Of a stretch of DNA of 64,000 bases, positions 41,500-46,950 are shown piece after piece. Both the position numbers and the translations under genes were made by a program. Source of the DNA: Enoplolaimus lenunculus (lineage: Eukaryota > Nematoda > Enoplea > Enoplida > Thoracostomopsidae). The notes under the pieces are model-generated. The model was not told where the DNA came from, did not search any database, and was given only the letters and a program-made list of their open reading frames with translations. Numbering within the stretch: the stretch's first letter is position 1; the number at the start of each line of letters is the position of its first letter. The stretch covers positions 398,501 through 462,500 of the forward strand of contig JASANG010000295.1 of NCBI GenBank assembly GCA_030248215.1. The letters are read 5' to 3'.

Positions 41500-44400
41500 T
41501 AGCTATATCGCTAACATATGGGTTCATATAACCACATTCTTGAAACATAATACAAATAACAGAGACAAATTTGACAAACACCAAGACGCAATTGATTGAA
41601 TAGTAAAGTAATCGGAAACAGATTAGCAAAGCTGTCAAAATGGCAACCAGGCTTTCACAACCGAAAATAGTGACCACCTAAGCTACAATATTCAGTGCAG
41701 TTTGACTTAAACAATTAAAATAAAAAATGTTTCACTCTTATTCTGGCCGATATCATACAAACACCAGACAGACAGTTTTAACCCGTGATGGTCCCTATTT
41801 ACATACTTATTGTTTGTACAAATCCCTTCGTGCCAAAGCCAAATTCGAAAATACAAAACGCAATGGAAGATCAAAATTACCCGACACACCACAGCTAATT
41901 TATCATCGGCGCATTTAACTCGATACCGTTTCCGTCCAAGATTTGCAACACTAACCAGAACTATGCGTACAACTAATCGCTGTGACTGCAGCCAAAGCGC
42001 AACAATTTTAATTGATGTCACTTCAACACGATTCAAATTTGTCAAACTTTTAAATTTAATTGAACAAAAGATATAAAATATGTGTACACACTACGTATGT
42101 ATGTCTGTACCTAAAAATAAATATTGCTTAGAAAGAAGGCATATAGAAGGAAGATGTGGAGATAAAGTCCGTCCCAAATTTTGAAAAGGAACTAAAACAG
42201 TGGCACTACAGGCTTTAGAATGACTATGTTGTATTCTAAAAGCCAAAAATTCTTTCTCACTAGATCGCAAATAACATTTACCACCTCAAAATGAAATTCA
42301 GGCAAAACACCTGTGTGAACTATACGGACATAAAGTGGCAGTGTCTGGCGCTGTTTGAGACGTCTATCCTGAAAACTTGGCAATGATTCTATCTAATGAT
42401 GCCAATATTTGTCTGTAAAATTTGTGTATCCACTCAATCTGACTTGTAAGTGCAAGCAAAAATACAGAGTGTTTCAATTTTGTGTCGTGGAAAATATCGT
42501 TATCGATGCCGGGGCCATGTCCGAGTTCAGCAGTGTATGTCGACTTAAATTAAAAACGACGTTAGCACGTAACGTATGCGTTCCCTTACAATGAAAACAA
42601 ACATATAAGACAAAAACGCTAAATCCCACCCGAAATCAAACACTTGAGTCTACCCACTCAGCGGTACTTCAATTCTATTCCAAGTCACCACTCGAACATC
42701 TGTCCATAAGCTTTAAAGACAATTAATTACAAAACCTCTAAATTAAACAGAAACACGAACCAAAATCTACAAACAAGTATTGTAATTCGCAAAATTAAAA
42801 ACTCACGGCAATATTACCAAATATCCGGAACCTCAGTTATAGTTTATTCATGGGTAAAACAAATAAGTAGTCATTTTCTAACGGTCATAGCTGGTAATCA
42901 AATAGCCGGGTATAAATAAGTACAGGCGCTAGCCAATCGTAGACTTTGGTTGTACACAAAAGGGTTGTCATATCGCGAAGTCTATACCGTTGTTTAATCA
43001 TTAACATTTGATGTGGGGGCAAATTGTAAAAGAGCCATGAAATGATTGTCCCTCTGTTTCCTGAATTTGTGATTTTAAAGCCGCACCAGATTCCCTTAAA
43101 ACAGTAATACAATACGATTATTAGTTTCATGCGTTGCTCTACCCAATTTTTAAAAATCAAATTGATTTACACAGGATCACGAGTAAATTTAATGAGCTCA
43201 TACGCTATGTATTATAGATCGAATACACGTACATAGGCATGCTCTCGGTCAATTAGCCACGTATAAGCTAGCGGTGATGTAAGCGCTGTATATATGTATG
43301 TAACAAAATAACCAAACCTACAAAAAATTAAATTACAGCTCAGCTCAAGCTCAATATTTAATAAATTTAGATTGCAAGCATAACAAAAATATGACAAGTT
43401 CTGCAACCAAATTTTTTGATGACACTTAATTTAATAGCCACATAGTACTATTTGTTTACAAATTTATGCTTTCGCAGGAATTGGCATTAAAGTGTTTCCT
43501 AAAATACTCATCTGTGTCACGTCGAAAAACTAAAAGAGCGAAAGTGCAGTTAGAATAACTGAATGCATGCAATGGGCTGGCTTCTTCCTTTCAAACATGG
43601 TGTCTAGGTTGCCTCCCCTCCCCCTCCCCAAACGTCTTGCAGTTAAACGAATTTGTAACTAAAAAATAAGTAATACACACTTAAAAACAGATCAAAGGTC
43701 CGCCTACCCCGAAAAAATTCTAGTACCACCGGTGCGCTTTGCAACAACTTACAAATGAGATCATAGGTATATTTTGAGCAGCAGCAATCGTCGCTTCTAC
43801 ACTACACGTCTCTTCAGGGCCAATAAATGCAACGACACCACGGTCCCATTGTTCCATCACAAATCTCACACCTAAAGTACGGTTGCACATATATCCATAT
43901 ATATACAGTTAGCCTAACATCTCAAACTGAAAAGCCTTGTTCACAAGCTACTCACAACAGCTATTTGACATATAATATCCGTAAAACATAACGCACGTAA
44001 GTTGATTCGCCTAGAACGTCAATAGATCATACACAGAAATGAGTGACAGTCTTATGTATAGGATAAACGGTCAACTAATCGTCGAAATTTTGCTCTTTGC
44101 TATCAATCTTTACTTGACTAATTTTTACATTAAGAACTACGTATAGCTGTAACGGGACGGGATTTTCTTGCTTGTGGCTGGACTCCAGCTCGAAACGTTA
44201 AGACTAAAACCATACAGACCCACTTCCGCCTACATAAAAAAAGGTCGCCTAAACTAAAAACTAGTCCACCTTCACATTCGTAAGCATTAATAGCGAATTT
44301 CTAATTAGATTTAAATATACATTGTTTGGTAGTAAATCAATGATTTGCTTTCAAAGCCAACATCCAATCTTTACACAACTCTAGCAACACATACTGTCTA

Positions 44401-45456
44401 AATATCGACCATGAGTGTCGCTGAAAATGTACGACAATTGAGTGAACGGCAACCGTCCTGAATCTCGATTAACCACTTCCACCGCATAACGCAAAGCGCC
44501 CGATATTCTGTGGCCTATAATTACAACCAGTTATTAATACAATCCAAAAAGTGTACAAAGCGAGTTCAAATGGTTTGCTTATATATAACACATGCCTGCG
44601 CCATGGTCCTGAACCAAAACCTATAATATATACCAAATTAACCAAGAACAGAGTTGCTATAGCAAAAGTTTTGCGCTTGGCATTATTGTAAAGCCCAAAC
44701 ATTTTGACTTAAAAACTTACTCATAAGAAACAAAATCTTGTTGGTGTGACGTTATACAAAAATTCATTTGAGTGCTATTTGCTAACCAAATTACCTTTCA
44801 TTCGCTGCAGATTGGAAAATAAAAATTATGTTTGCAATAGAGCAAAAGTTACTAAATTCTTCAATTACACAGCATAATGATATATTAAGTTACGTAAACA
44901 GTTAATATTTCAAACAAACAGTACTAGCCCAATGTAGAAAAAAGCAACATACTTTCTTTTTTAAATTTCTGTATACAGGGGCGTAAGAAGGGTTTCGAAG
45001 GGAGAAACGTTAAACAAAAATTTCAAATGAGGGGTTTCTTGCGTCACCAACTACAGCAGTCCCTAATATCAAAGGTCAAAAACCGCAAGCGAGGGGGTTG
45101 ACCTGTATTCCTCCTTCACTTTGTATACTTTACACTAACGCCTAACCTTGTAAATTGACGGGCACTTCACCATAATTTTTGTGCTGCAGAAGTCTTGCCT
45201 TTGCGGCAATATCGGGAGCGTGCACACTGCCGTCTGGTCCACTCTTTGACAGCATAACCATGCTGCCGAACAAATAACCTAACAAAAGCGATTTCGGCCG
45301 CCCATGTTCGTCGTATTTAATTACCGACTGCGCACGACGTTTGCTACGACTGTTAATGTTGTGAAGCCTATGCAATGTCACGGTTTTGAAGAACGTGCTC
45401 GAGTTCCAATTGGTTTCAGGAAGACCCCACGATGTAAGGAAATCGGAATCGGAATA
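5839..45456 (-). CDS. Receptor-type guanylyl cyclase, 5' half of gene (ectodomain exons; partial)
   Basis: A membrane receptor that would make cGMP on ligand binding. Only the extracellular ANF-receptor (type 1 periplasmic-binding fold) part is in the window. Exons in transcript order are 45147-45456, 44395-44514, 43753-43871, 28485-28664, 24399-24528, 23439-23600, 17735-17925, 10605-10740, 9604-9767 and 9048-9151, then candidate transmembrane exons 8460-8520 and/or 5839-5917. Every junction has AG/GT sites and matching codon phase, and the joined protein (about 540 residues) follows the family order: [74 protein letters not shown]. The signal peptide was not found upstream, and kinase-homology and cyclase domains were not found in bases 1-5838, so the gene probably runs off the left edge. 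Family assignment is by motif reading and was not checked by a search. The exact paralogue cannot be named. Confidence 0.9.
5918..8459. other. Intron of cyclase gene, little recognisable
   Basis: AT-rich. Contains short direct repeats of GCTAACTAATTAGC at 6,690-6,750, a partial foldback-element arm at about 7,600-7,730 and the hairpin at 8096-8147. A plus-strand open stretch at 6,875-7,207 resembles no family I know. Confidence 0.5.
8096..8147. repeat. Strong imperfect hairpin
   Basis: AATGATACTGGGTC then GTCGC pairs with GCGAC and GGGACCCAGTAATCATT around an 11-base loop, with small bulges. It stands out as GC-rich in AT-rich intron. It could be the end of a DNA transposon or a structured RNA; no family recognised. 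Confidence 0.6.
8460..8520 (-). CDS. Candidate transmembrane exon 1 of receptor guanylyl cyclase
   Basis: One base plus 20 codons: [20 protein letters not shown]. The acceptor TACTGCAG is good and the phase fits the GTAAGA donor of the previous exon. The hydrophobic run looks like the outer part of a membrane span but would need completing by the next exon. The GTATCT donor is weak and reading on meets a stop soon. It may be an alternative exon, a decoy or chance. Confidence 0.4.
9048..9151 (-). CDS. Receptor guanylyl cyclase exon: juxtamembrane CGFDG...C
   Basis: 34 codons plus two bases. It reads [20 protein letters not shown] and [14 protein letters not shown]. The motif W(P)...PP.D.P.CGF....C is the conserved extracellular juxtamembrane cysteine pair that takes part in receptor activation. 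Acceptor TTTTCCAG at 9152-9153. The 3' end has two overlapping donors, GTACGT (at 9051) and GTAAGA (at 9047), four bases apart. The first gives phase 1 and fits the transmembrane exon at 5839-5917; the second gives phase 2 and fits the one at 8460-8520. Confidence 0.95.
9604..9767 (-). CDS. Receptor guanylyl cyclase exon: [13 protein letters not shown] segment
   Basis: Two bases plus 54 codons. It reads [40 protein letters not shown] and [14 protein letters not shown]. [16 protein letters not shown] is diagnostic for receptor guanylyl cyclases. NYT and NRS are sequons. Acceptor GCTCAG at 9768-9769, donor GTAAGC at 9603. The first split codon is serine, completing RSYR-S-MQGF. Confidence 0.97.
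10117..10604. other. Intron between cyclase exons, nothing recognised
   Basis: Contains a B-box-like GGGTTCGAATCTA at about 10,177-10,190 without a convincing A box, so it is not called as a tRNA or SINE. Confidence 0.4.
10605..10740 (-). CDS. Receptor guanylyl cyclase exon: [16 protein letters not shown] segment
   Basis: 45 codons plus one base. It reads [20 protein letters not shown], then [20 protein letters not shown] and NRSYR. (A)AYLYDAVxLYAxAxxExxxxGxxPxxGTAxxxxIxNRTYRS is one of the strongest signatures of the family. NRS is a possible glycosylation site. Acceptor TTTCAG at 10741-10742, donor GTAAGT at 10604. Confidence 0.97.
10975..11322. mobile_element. Inverted-repeat element with GTGCATTTTCC ends
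   Basis: Starts GTGCATTTTCCTCC and ends GGGGGAAAATGCAT. Inside, diverged TGCATCTAATTGGATTTTT and AATCTAATTAGGTGCATTTT units repeat in both orientations. Probably a short foldback MITE. Confidence 0.6.
12306..12672 (+). mobile_element. hAT-like MITE
   Basis: Starts CAGGGTGCGACCGGATATAA and ends CTGGTCGCTCCCTG, an inverted-repeat pair. It shares the TGAGTCGCGCAAAAGTATAT and GGTTTATACCGGA blocks with the 2281 and 24.6-kb copies. Flanking 8-mers no longer match, suggesting an older insertion. Confidence 0.75.
12949..13319. mobile_element. MITE with GGCTGGGTTTCTGAA ends and 3-bp duplication
   Basis: Ends GGCTGGGTTTCTGAA and TTTCAGAAACCCAGCC are inverted repeats, flanked by AAT on both sides (12946-12948 and 13320-13322). 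The subterminal regions hold several ACTTAAGTA palindromic motifs. A 3-bp duplication suggests PIF/Harbinger. Non-coding, 371 bases. Confidence 0.75.
15599..15850. mobile_element. Composite of hAT-like repeat fragments
   Basis: Begins CAGGATGCAACCGGATATTC and runs through GGATCCAGTATTCGGAATAA into TTCAACCGGAATTCCTGTTC, joining motifs of two subfamilies. Ends are not resolved. Confidence 0.5.
17735..17925 (-). CDS. Receptor guanylyl cyclase exon: [10 protein letters not shown]...KPFNFP segment
   Basis: Two bases plus 63 codons. It reads [13 protein letters not shown] (a sequon), [20 protein letters not shown], and [20 protein letters not shown]. The block 'R.LLVV...P...F..F...V..YN...PFNFP' matches the distal ectodomain lobe of invertebrate receptor cyclases. 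Acceptor TTTGTTTTTCCAG just above 17925, donor GTAAGT at 17734. Its phase fits both neighbours, so no further exon is needed between 23.4 and 10.7 kb. Confidence 0.92.
18384..18690 (+). mobile_element. hAT-like MITE
   Basis: Starts CAGGGTGTGAACCC and ends TATCAATCGCTCCCTG. Internal AATTGTAATCGCAGCCAAAA and GGTTTATATCGGATACCGG match the 2281/12306 family. No intact flanking duplication. Confidence 0.65.
19210..19655. mobile_element. hAT-like MITE, best preserved copy
   Basis: Terminal inverted repeats CAGGGTGCAACCGGAATT are perfect over 18 bases, and CTATATAC flanks both sides exactly (19202-19209 and 19656-19663). Subterminal arrays of CCGGTTCCGGTTCCGGTAAA sit at both ends. An open stretch in the middle has no recognisable product. 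A perfect 8-bp duplication is typical of hAT elements and implies recent insertion. Confidence 0.92.
19808..20154. mobile_element. hAT-like MITE, 447-family relative
   Basis: Starts CAGGGTGTAACCGGATATTC and ends GCAATCCGTTTACACCCTG, inverted repeats. The interior has TTTCCGTTTCCGG motifs. Flanking 8-mers are only partly alike. Confidence 0.75.
21336..21545. repeat. Strand-skewed A/C low-complexity tract
   Basis: About 200 bases almost devoid of G and T, with long runs of A and C. The plus strand reads as a Lys/Pro/Asn-rich peptide and the minus strand as Phe/Gly/Leu-rich; neither is believable as protein. A natural low-complexity tract or an assembly artefact. Confidence 0.8.
21812..22745. 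mobile_element. Foldback MITE with a hAT-like MITE inserted in it
   Basis: Left arm: TTTGCCCAAACATTG, then CATATTTGAGCTTCTCACGA. Right arm: GTCATGAGAAGCTCAAATAT in inverted orientation. The centre has ATGGTGTTAAATTTTCTGTA. The arrangement matches the element at 39.8-40.4 kb, with the extra 357 bases of 21986-22342 interrupting the left half. Confidence 0.7.
21986..22342. mobile_element. hAT-like MITE nested in foldback element
   Basis: Starts CTGGGTTCAACCGGAATTCC and ends CATGTTGAAGCCCTG, flanked on both sides by CAAATTAT (21978-21985 and 22343-22350). The interior is rich in ATTCCTGTTCCTGTTCC. The perfect 8-bp flank confirms the borders. Confidence 0.88.
23439..23600 (-). CDS. Receptor guanylyl cyclase exon: RELDDMGLL...VIYLDPE segment
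   Basis: Two bases, 53 codons and one base. Key stretches are [40 protein letters not shown] and DAMLSRYYR. It corresponds to the family's IYVxxGxxxxLxxLMxxLxxxGLLxxGEYVVIxVDxExY block, here with LDPE instead of the usual VDIE. Acceptor TTTCAG at 23601-23602, donor GTAAGT at 23438. Confidence 0.94.
23601..24398. other. Short intron of cyclase gene
   Basis: Includes a TATATA run at about 23,920-23,950. Nothing else recognised. Confidence 0.6.
24399..24528 (-). CDS. Receptor guanylyl cyclase exon: mid-ectodomain ([14 protein letters not shown])
   Basis: 43 codons plus one base. It reads [20 protein letters not shown], then [20 protein letters not shown] and DTR. This fits the hinge-proximal segment in which a strand ending in EPF is followed by a helix ending T(K/R)xRT(R). 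Acceptor TTTTTTTAG at 24529-24530, donor GTATGT at 24398. The split codon completes to isoleucine, giving the family's TRIYLM junction with the next exon. Confidence 0.92.
24586..24980 (+). mobile_element. hAT-like MITE, diverged
   Basis: Shares TTTGAGTCGTGCAAAAGTAT, CAGTCGCAGCAAAATGTCC and GGTTTATACAGGATAT with the 2281 and 12306 copies. It starts about 60 bases from the acceptor side of exon 24399-24528. Ends eroded. Confidence 0.6.
26090..26600. mobile_element. Foldback MITE, diverged
   Basis: Left arm ACACATTTGAGCTTTTCATA and right arm with AATTCAAATTTTTATG, around two inverted GGTGTTAAATTTT blocks (26,280 and 26,430). Same family as the elements at 21.8 and 39.8 kb. Confidence 0.6.
27139..27926. 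mobile_element. hAT-like MITE carrying another repeat inside
   Basis: Left end AAAGGTGCAATCGGAATTAC and right end ACTTTGCACCGTA, with flanks ACGCCCCC (27131-27138) and ACGCCGCC (27927-27934), 7 of 8 alike. It matches the 3639-4046 element at both ends but has about 380 extra bases (about 27,330-27,720) made of tandem-like GCAAATTAG/AACCCTTTATT units related to 1,090-1,300. Confidence 0.7.
28150..28340 (-). pseudogene. Degenerate duplicate of the 3' half of the preceding exon
   Basis: About 190 bases resemble the 3' half of exon 28485-28664 plus the start of its downstream intron. Shared blocks include ACAGAATAAATT followed by a run ending TTAAAGTT at the exon end, and the intronic match to CACACAAATCTCAATCCCAT. 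This copy carries stops in the exon frame and lacks the [12 protein letters not shown] half, so it is not a usable alternative exon. It is a local duplication offset by about 210 bases. Confidence 0.7.
28485..28664 (-). CDS. Receptor guanylyl cyclase exon: [12 protein letters not shown] segment
   Basis: Exactly 60 codons, beginning [19 protein letters not shown]. It continues with the hydrophobic helix [14 protein letters not shown] and the strand [10 protein letters not shown]. This is the family's KCxDxxVSDKxxYPTFARTxPP...VxALLxxFxWxxFxxVxxD block. Acceptor TTTTAG at 28665-28666, donor GTTAGT at 28484. It is phase 0 at both ends and joins ISF upstream and LLSEDN downstream. A degenerate copy of its 3' half and the start of the following intron lies at 28,150-28,340. 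Confidence 0.95.
29230..29530. repeat. Cluster of perfect palindromes with TTAGGGTAGGG arms
   Basis: 29374-29392 pairs with 29417-29435 (19-base arms, GTTAACCCTACCCTAACGC), with an inner GTCACA/TGTGAC stem. 29452-29476 pairs with 29478-29502 (25-base perfect arms, one-base centre). A further AAACTCAAAATG/CATTTTGAGTTT palindrome lies near 29,250. No coding. Confidence 0.9.
29690..30148. mobile_element. hAT-like repeat, right end clear
   Basis: Ends GGATATCCGGTCGCACCCTG. Arrays of CCGGATACCGGAACC lie near 29,700-29,760 and 30,080-30,140. The left terminus is not seen. Confidence 0.55.
31101..31549. mobile_element. hAT-like MITE, eroded ends
   Basis: Starts CGGGATGCAAC and ends GGTTGCACCGTG, with CCGTTCCGATTCCGTTTCCG near the right end. 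No clear target duplication. Confidence 0.5.
33571..33793. mobile_element. Short MITE with CTCAAATG ends
   Basis: Left end AGGACCGTATTCTCAAATGC and inverted right end AGGGCCCGTCTTCTCAAATG. 223 bases, non-coding. The target duplication was not resolved. Confidence 0.65.
34225..34302 (-). tRNA. tRNA-like remnant (SINE head or tRNA pseudogene)
   Basis: The minus strand has an A-box-like TGCAGTGGTTAAAGCGG and, about 55 bases on, a B-box-like TTTCGATTCCCGG. The acceptor stem does not pair convincingly, so this is more likely a SINE head or pseudogene than a working tRNA. Confidence 0.3.
36197..39465. repeat. 87-bp minisatellite, about 37 copies
   Basis: Near-identical head-to-tail units of 87 bases (example piece: GGTACCACTCTGAATGCTAC). 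Two linked variants occur: CCAGCAATG with GTCACAC and CCGGCAATG with GTGACAC. Some units are four bases shorter, and two carry short insertions (about 37,384 and 37,645). Because 87 is 29 codons, long open frames appear on the minus strand ([11 protein letters not shown]...NGGVAFRVV), which I regard as a by-product. It lies in the 15-kb intron of the cyclase gene. Confidence 0.97.
39797..40397. mobile_element. Foldback MITE with about 200-base arms
   Basis: Left arm: AGCTTGCGTTTGCCCAAG, CATATTCAAGCTTCTCATGG, GGTCCCAAGGTCCCCCTTAA. Right arm: the same blocks inverted, ending AAACGCGGGCTGGGG. The centre contains two inverted GGTGTTAAA blocks and CAAATAACTGATTTGG. Non-coding; the clearest copy of the family. 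Confidence 0.8.
41463..41499. repeat. (CAA)n microsatellite
   Basis: About twelve uninterrupted CAA/AAC triplets. Confidence 0.97.
43753..43871 (-). CDS. Receptor guanylyl cyclase exon: [12 protein letters not shown] segment
   Basis: Two bases plus 39 codons. It reads [20 protein letters not shown], then [19 protein letters not shown]. [12 protein letters not shown] and NIPMISY/F are among the best conserved landmarks of invertebrate receptor cyclases. The cysteine here and the one at the start of the next exon (KC) should form the family's conserved disulfide. Donor GTAAGT at 43752. The exon ends between codons and is followed by the 15.1-kb intron. Confidence 0.95.
44395..44514 (-). CDS. 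Receptor guanylyl cyclase exon: ISGAL...VVNRDSG segment
   Basis: Two bases, 39 codons and one base. It reads [19 protein letters not shown], then [19 protein letters not shown]. This matches the family's ISGAxxLAVExVN...LPGxxLxFxxxDT...S block, which forms the first helix and second strand of the ligand-binding fold. Acceptor TATAG at 44515-44516, donor GTATGT at 44394. The codon phase joins both neighbours without a break: Q-G-HRIS upstream and D-S-VRF downstream. Confidence 0.9.
45147..45456 (-). CDS. Receptor guanylyl cyclase exon: N-terminal ectodomain
   Basis: 103 codons plus one base. The reading begins after an AG at 45457-45458 and ends at a GTTAGG donor (45146). It contains a sequon in NWNSSTFF, a basic stretch NSRSKRRAQ, then [11 protein letters not shown], which fits the first beta strand of the family (the usual GYLTGS). 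About 40 residues follow before the ISGAL motif of the next exon, longer than I expect in this family. An in-frame stop lies just upstream of the acceptor, so the exon cannot simply extend. No methionine plus signal peptide is visible, so at least one more 5' exon is expected. The 5' boundary is the least certain of the gene. Confidence 0.7.
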
Positions 45457-46740
45457 CTAAAATACCCAAAACAGCAATGCACTATATACTATCTTGGGCG
45501 CAGGTATAGTCACGTAAAATGTTTTAGTAAAATAATTCAAACAAGTCACAGTCTGTAAATGCAAGGCTGATCCAATCAGTACTTAACAGGTCACATTTCA
45601 GTGAAGTTACCATACAATCATACAAATTTTATTGTCAAAATCCTCAGTACGTATGTAATCTTTAGCAAATAAATTTGTTTCGCTATGCACTATATACATT
45701 TTTATGTTATTTCAAATATTATAGTTTGGATACCGATATGTCAGTTCTCATACGAAATGCGTGAACTTGGAAATAACAAATAAATCGACAATATATTTAT
45801 ACCTCATTCCACCGAACTGCGTGGTTTGTTTTGTTTGCTGAGGGTGTGGCAATTATGGTCAAATCATGGCACAACGTCATTAATGATACTGCACAGAAAA
45901 AACCAGCAAATCCTAGATACAATTCCTGAGCAAACGTCATATGACTAGCTGACTTATCGATATTTTTATCAAATTACGGGCCATAATGGCACAAAATGCC
46001 GCTTTGTACTGCGGCACGGTATCCCTGAAAGAAACATTAACCTTTAGCTGGTTGATACAAATATATAACTCAGGGTGGCAACAAAGTTTCGGATTCAGAT
46101 TCGGTTCAGATTCGCAAAAAATTTGTGGTTCGGATTCGGTTGTGAAAAAGCCGAATACAAAATCCGAAATGCTCGGCAATATATTTTTCACTTTTAAACA
46201 ATAAAAACTTTAGGCAACCTGTTATACGTATTAATAAAAAAATTTTGTTTCAGGACACAAATATCAAAACTGAGGTCGGGCATGAAATATATTAACGTTT
46301 AAAAGTTAAGCGGCTGACATCGCTTGACATTCTGAAACAAACTATACATGTAACTGAAGTTTGCAACATGCAAGATTCGGCTCGGATTCGGCAAATTAGC
46401 AAGGGATTCGGATTCGGTGAAACCGTGGATTCGGTGCAACCCTGATATAGCTATATGAAAACATGGAAGTGCATGCATGCGGCTAAGGCAACCAACGTGG
46501 TGTTAACAGTAACAACCCGTACATCGCTACCAATGCTAAACAATTTTAATATTGTGTACTGTTCGAAGTATTTGATTCTTGCAAAAGCGTATGTTTATTG
46601 AATTAACTATTAGCTCAGATTTTTCATTTTGCTTCAGTATGACAAAAACAACCGTCTTCACTTGCTATTAAACGTATGTAATCGCAATAAAATGTTTAAT
46701 CTGTCGACTTTAAAAACCGATTAACATTCGGGCCGGGCCT
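45457..46740. other. Upstream of the first recognised cyclase exon
   Basis: No start exon or signal peptide was recognised on the minus strand here. It contains one hAT-like MITE (46071-46444). Confidence 0.4.
46071..46444. mobile_element. hAT-like MITE (GATTCGG type)
   Basis: Starts CAGGGTGGCAACAAAG and ends GTGGATTCGGTGCAACCCTG, flanked by ATATAACT (46063-46070) and ATATAGCT (46445-46452). GGATTCGGATTCGG arrays sit near both ends. A distinct subfamily from the CCGGTTCCGG copies. Confidence 0.82.
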
Positions 46741-46950
46741 TTACGGCGGTGCATGCATCAACAGCTCAAACACCGTTCTTTTTGATGCATGGCCGTGATC
46801 CAGATTTTCCGGAAGAAAATCCGTTCTACTCAGTGTTGCTTGCGACTGTTGCGGATCTCCAAGCTAAAAATTTAATTTTAACGTTGTCGAAAGTAAAGCA
46901 TGGGACGATTTTGACAAGCGAACAAAAAATAGGCAATTTACGGTAGGATA
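46735..46950 (+). mobile_element. Fossil retroelement, integrase C-terminal fragment
   Basis: The plus strand reads TAQTPFFLMHGRDPDFP, matching the (S)xxxTPFFLxxGRDPxxP stretch near the integrase C-terminus of LTR retroelements (Ty3/gypsy or BEL/Pao). RT and RNase H are absent upstream. Broken and partial; no LTRs recognised. Confidence 0.7.

Larger units (their letters stand above)
28665..43752. other. 15.1-kb intron of cyclase gene
   Basis: Codon phases on either side match (phase 0), so no exon is missing. It holds the palindrome cluster at 29.2-29.5 kb, hAT-like remnants near 29.69-30.15 and 31.10-31.55 kb, a MITE at 33,571-33,793, the 87-bp minisatellite, a foldback element and a CAA run. 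Two open stretches (33,000-33,360 minus; 34,456-34,836 plus) resemble nothing I recognise. Confidence 0.6.
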
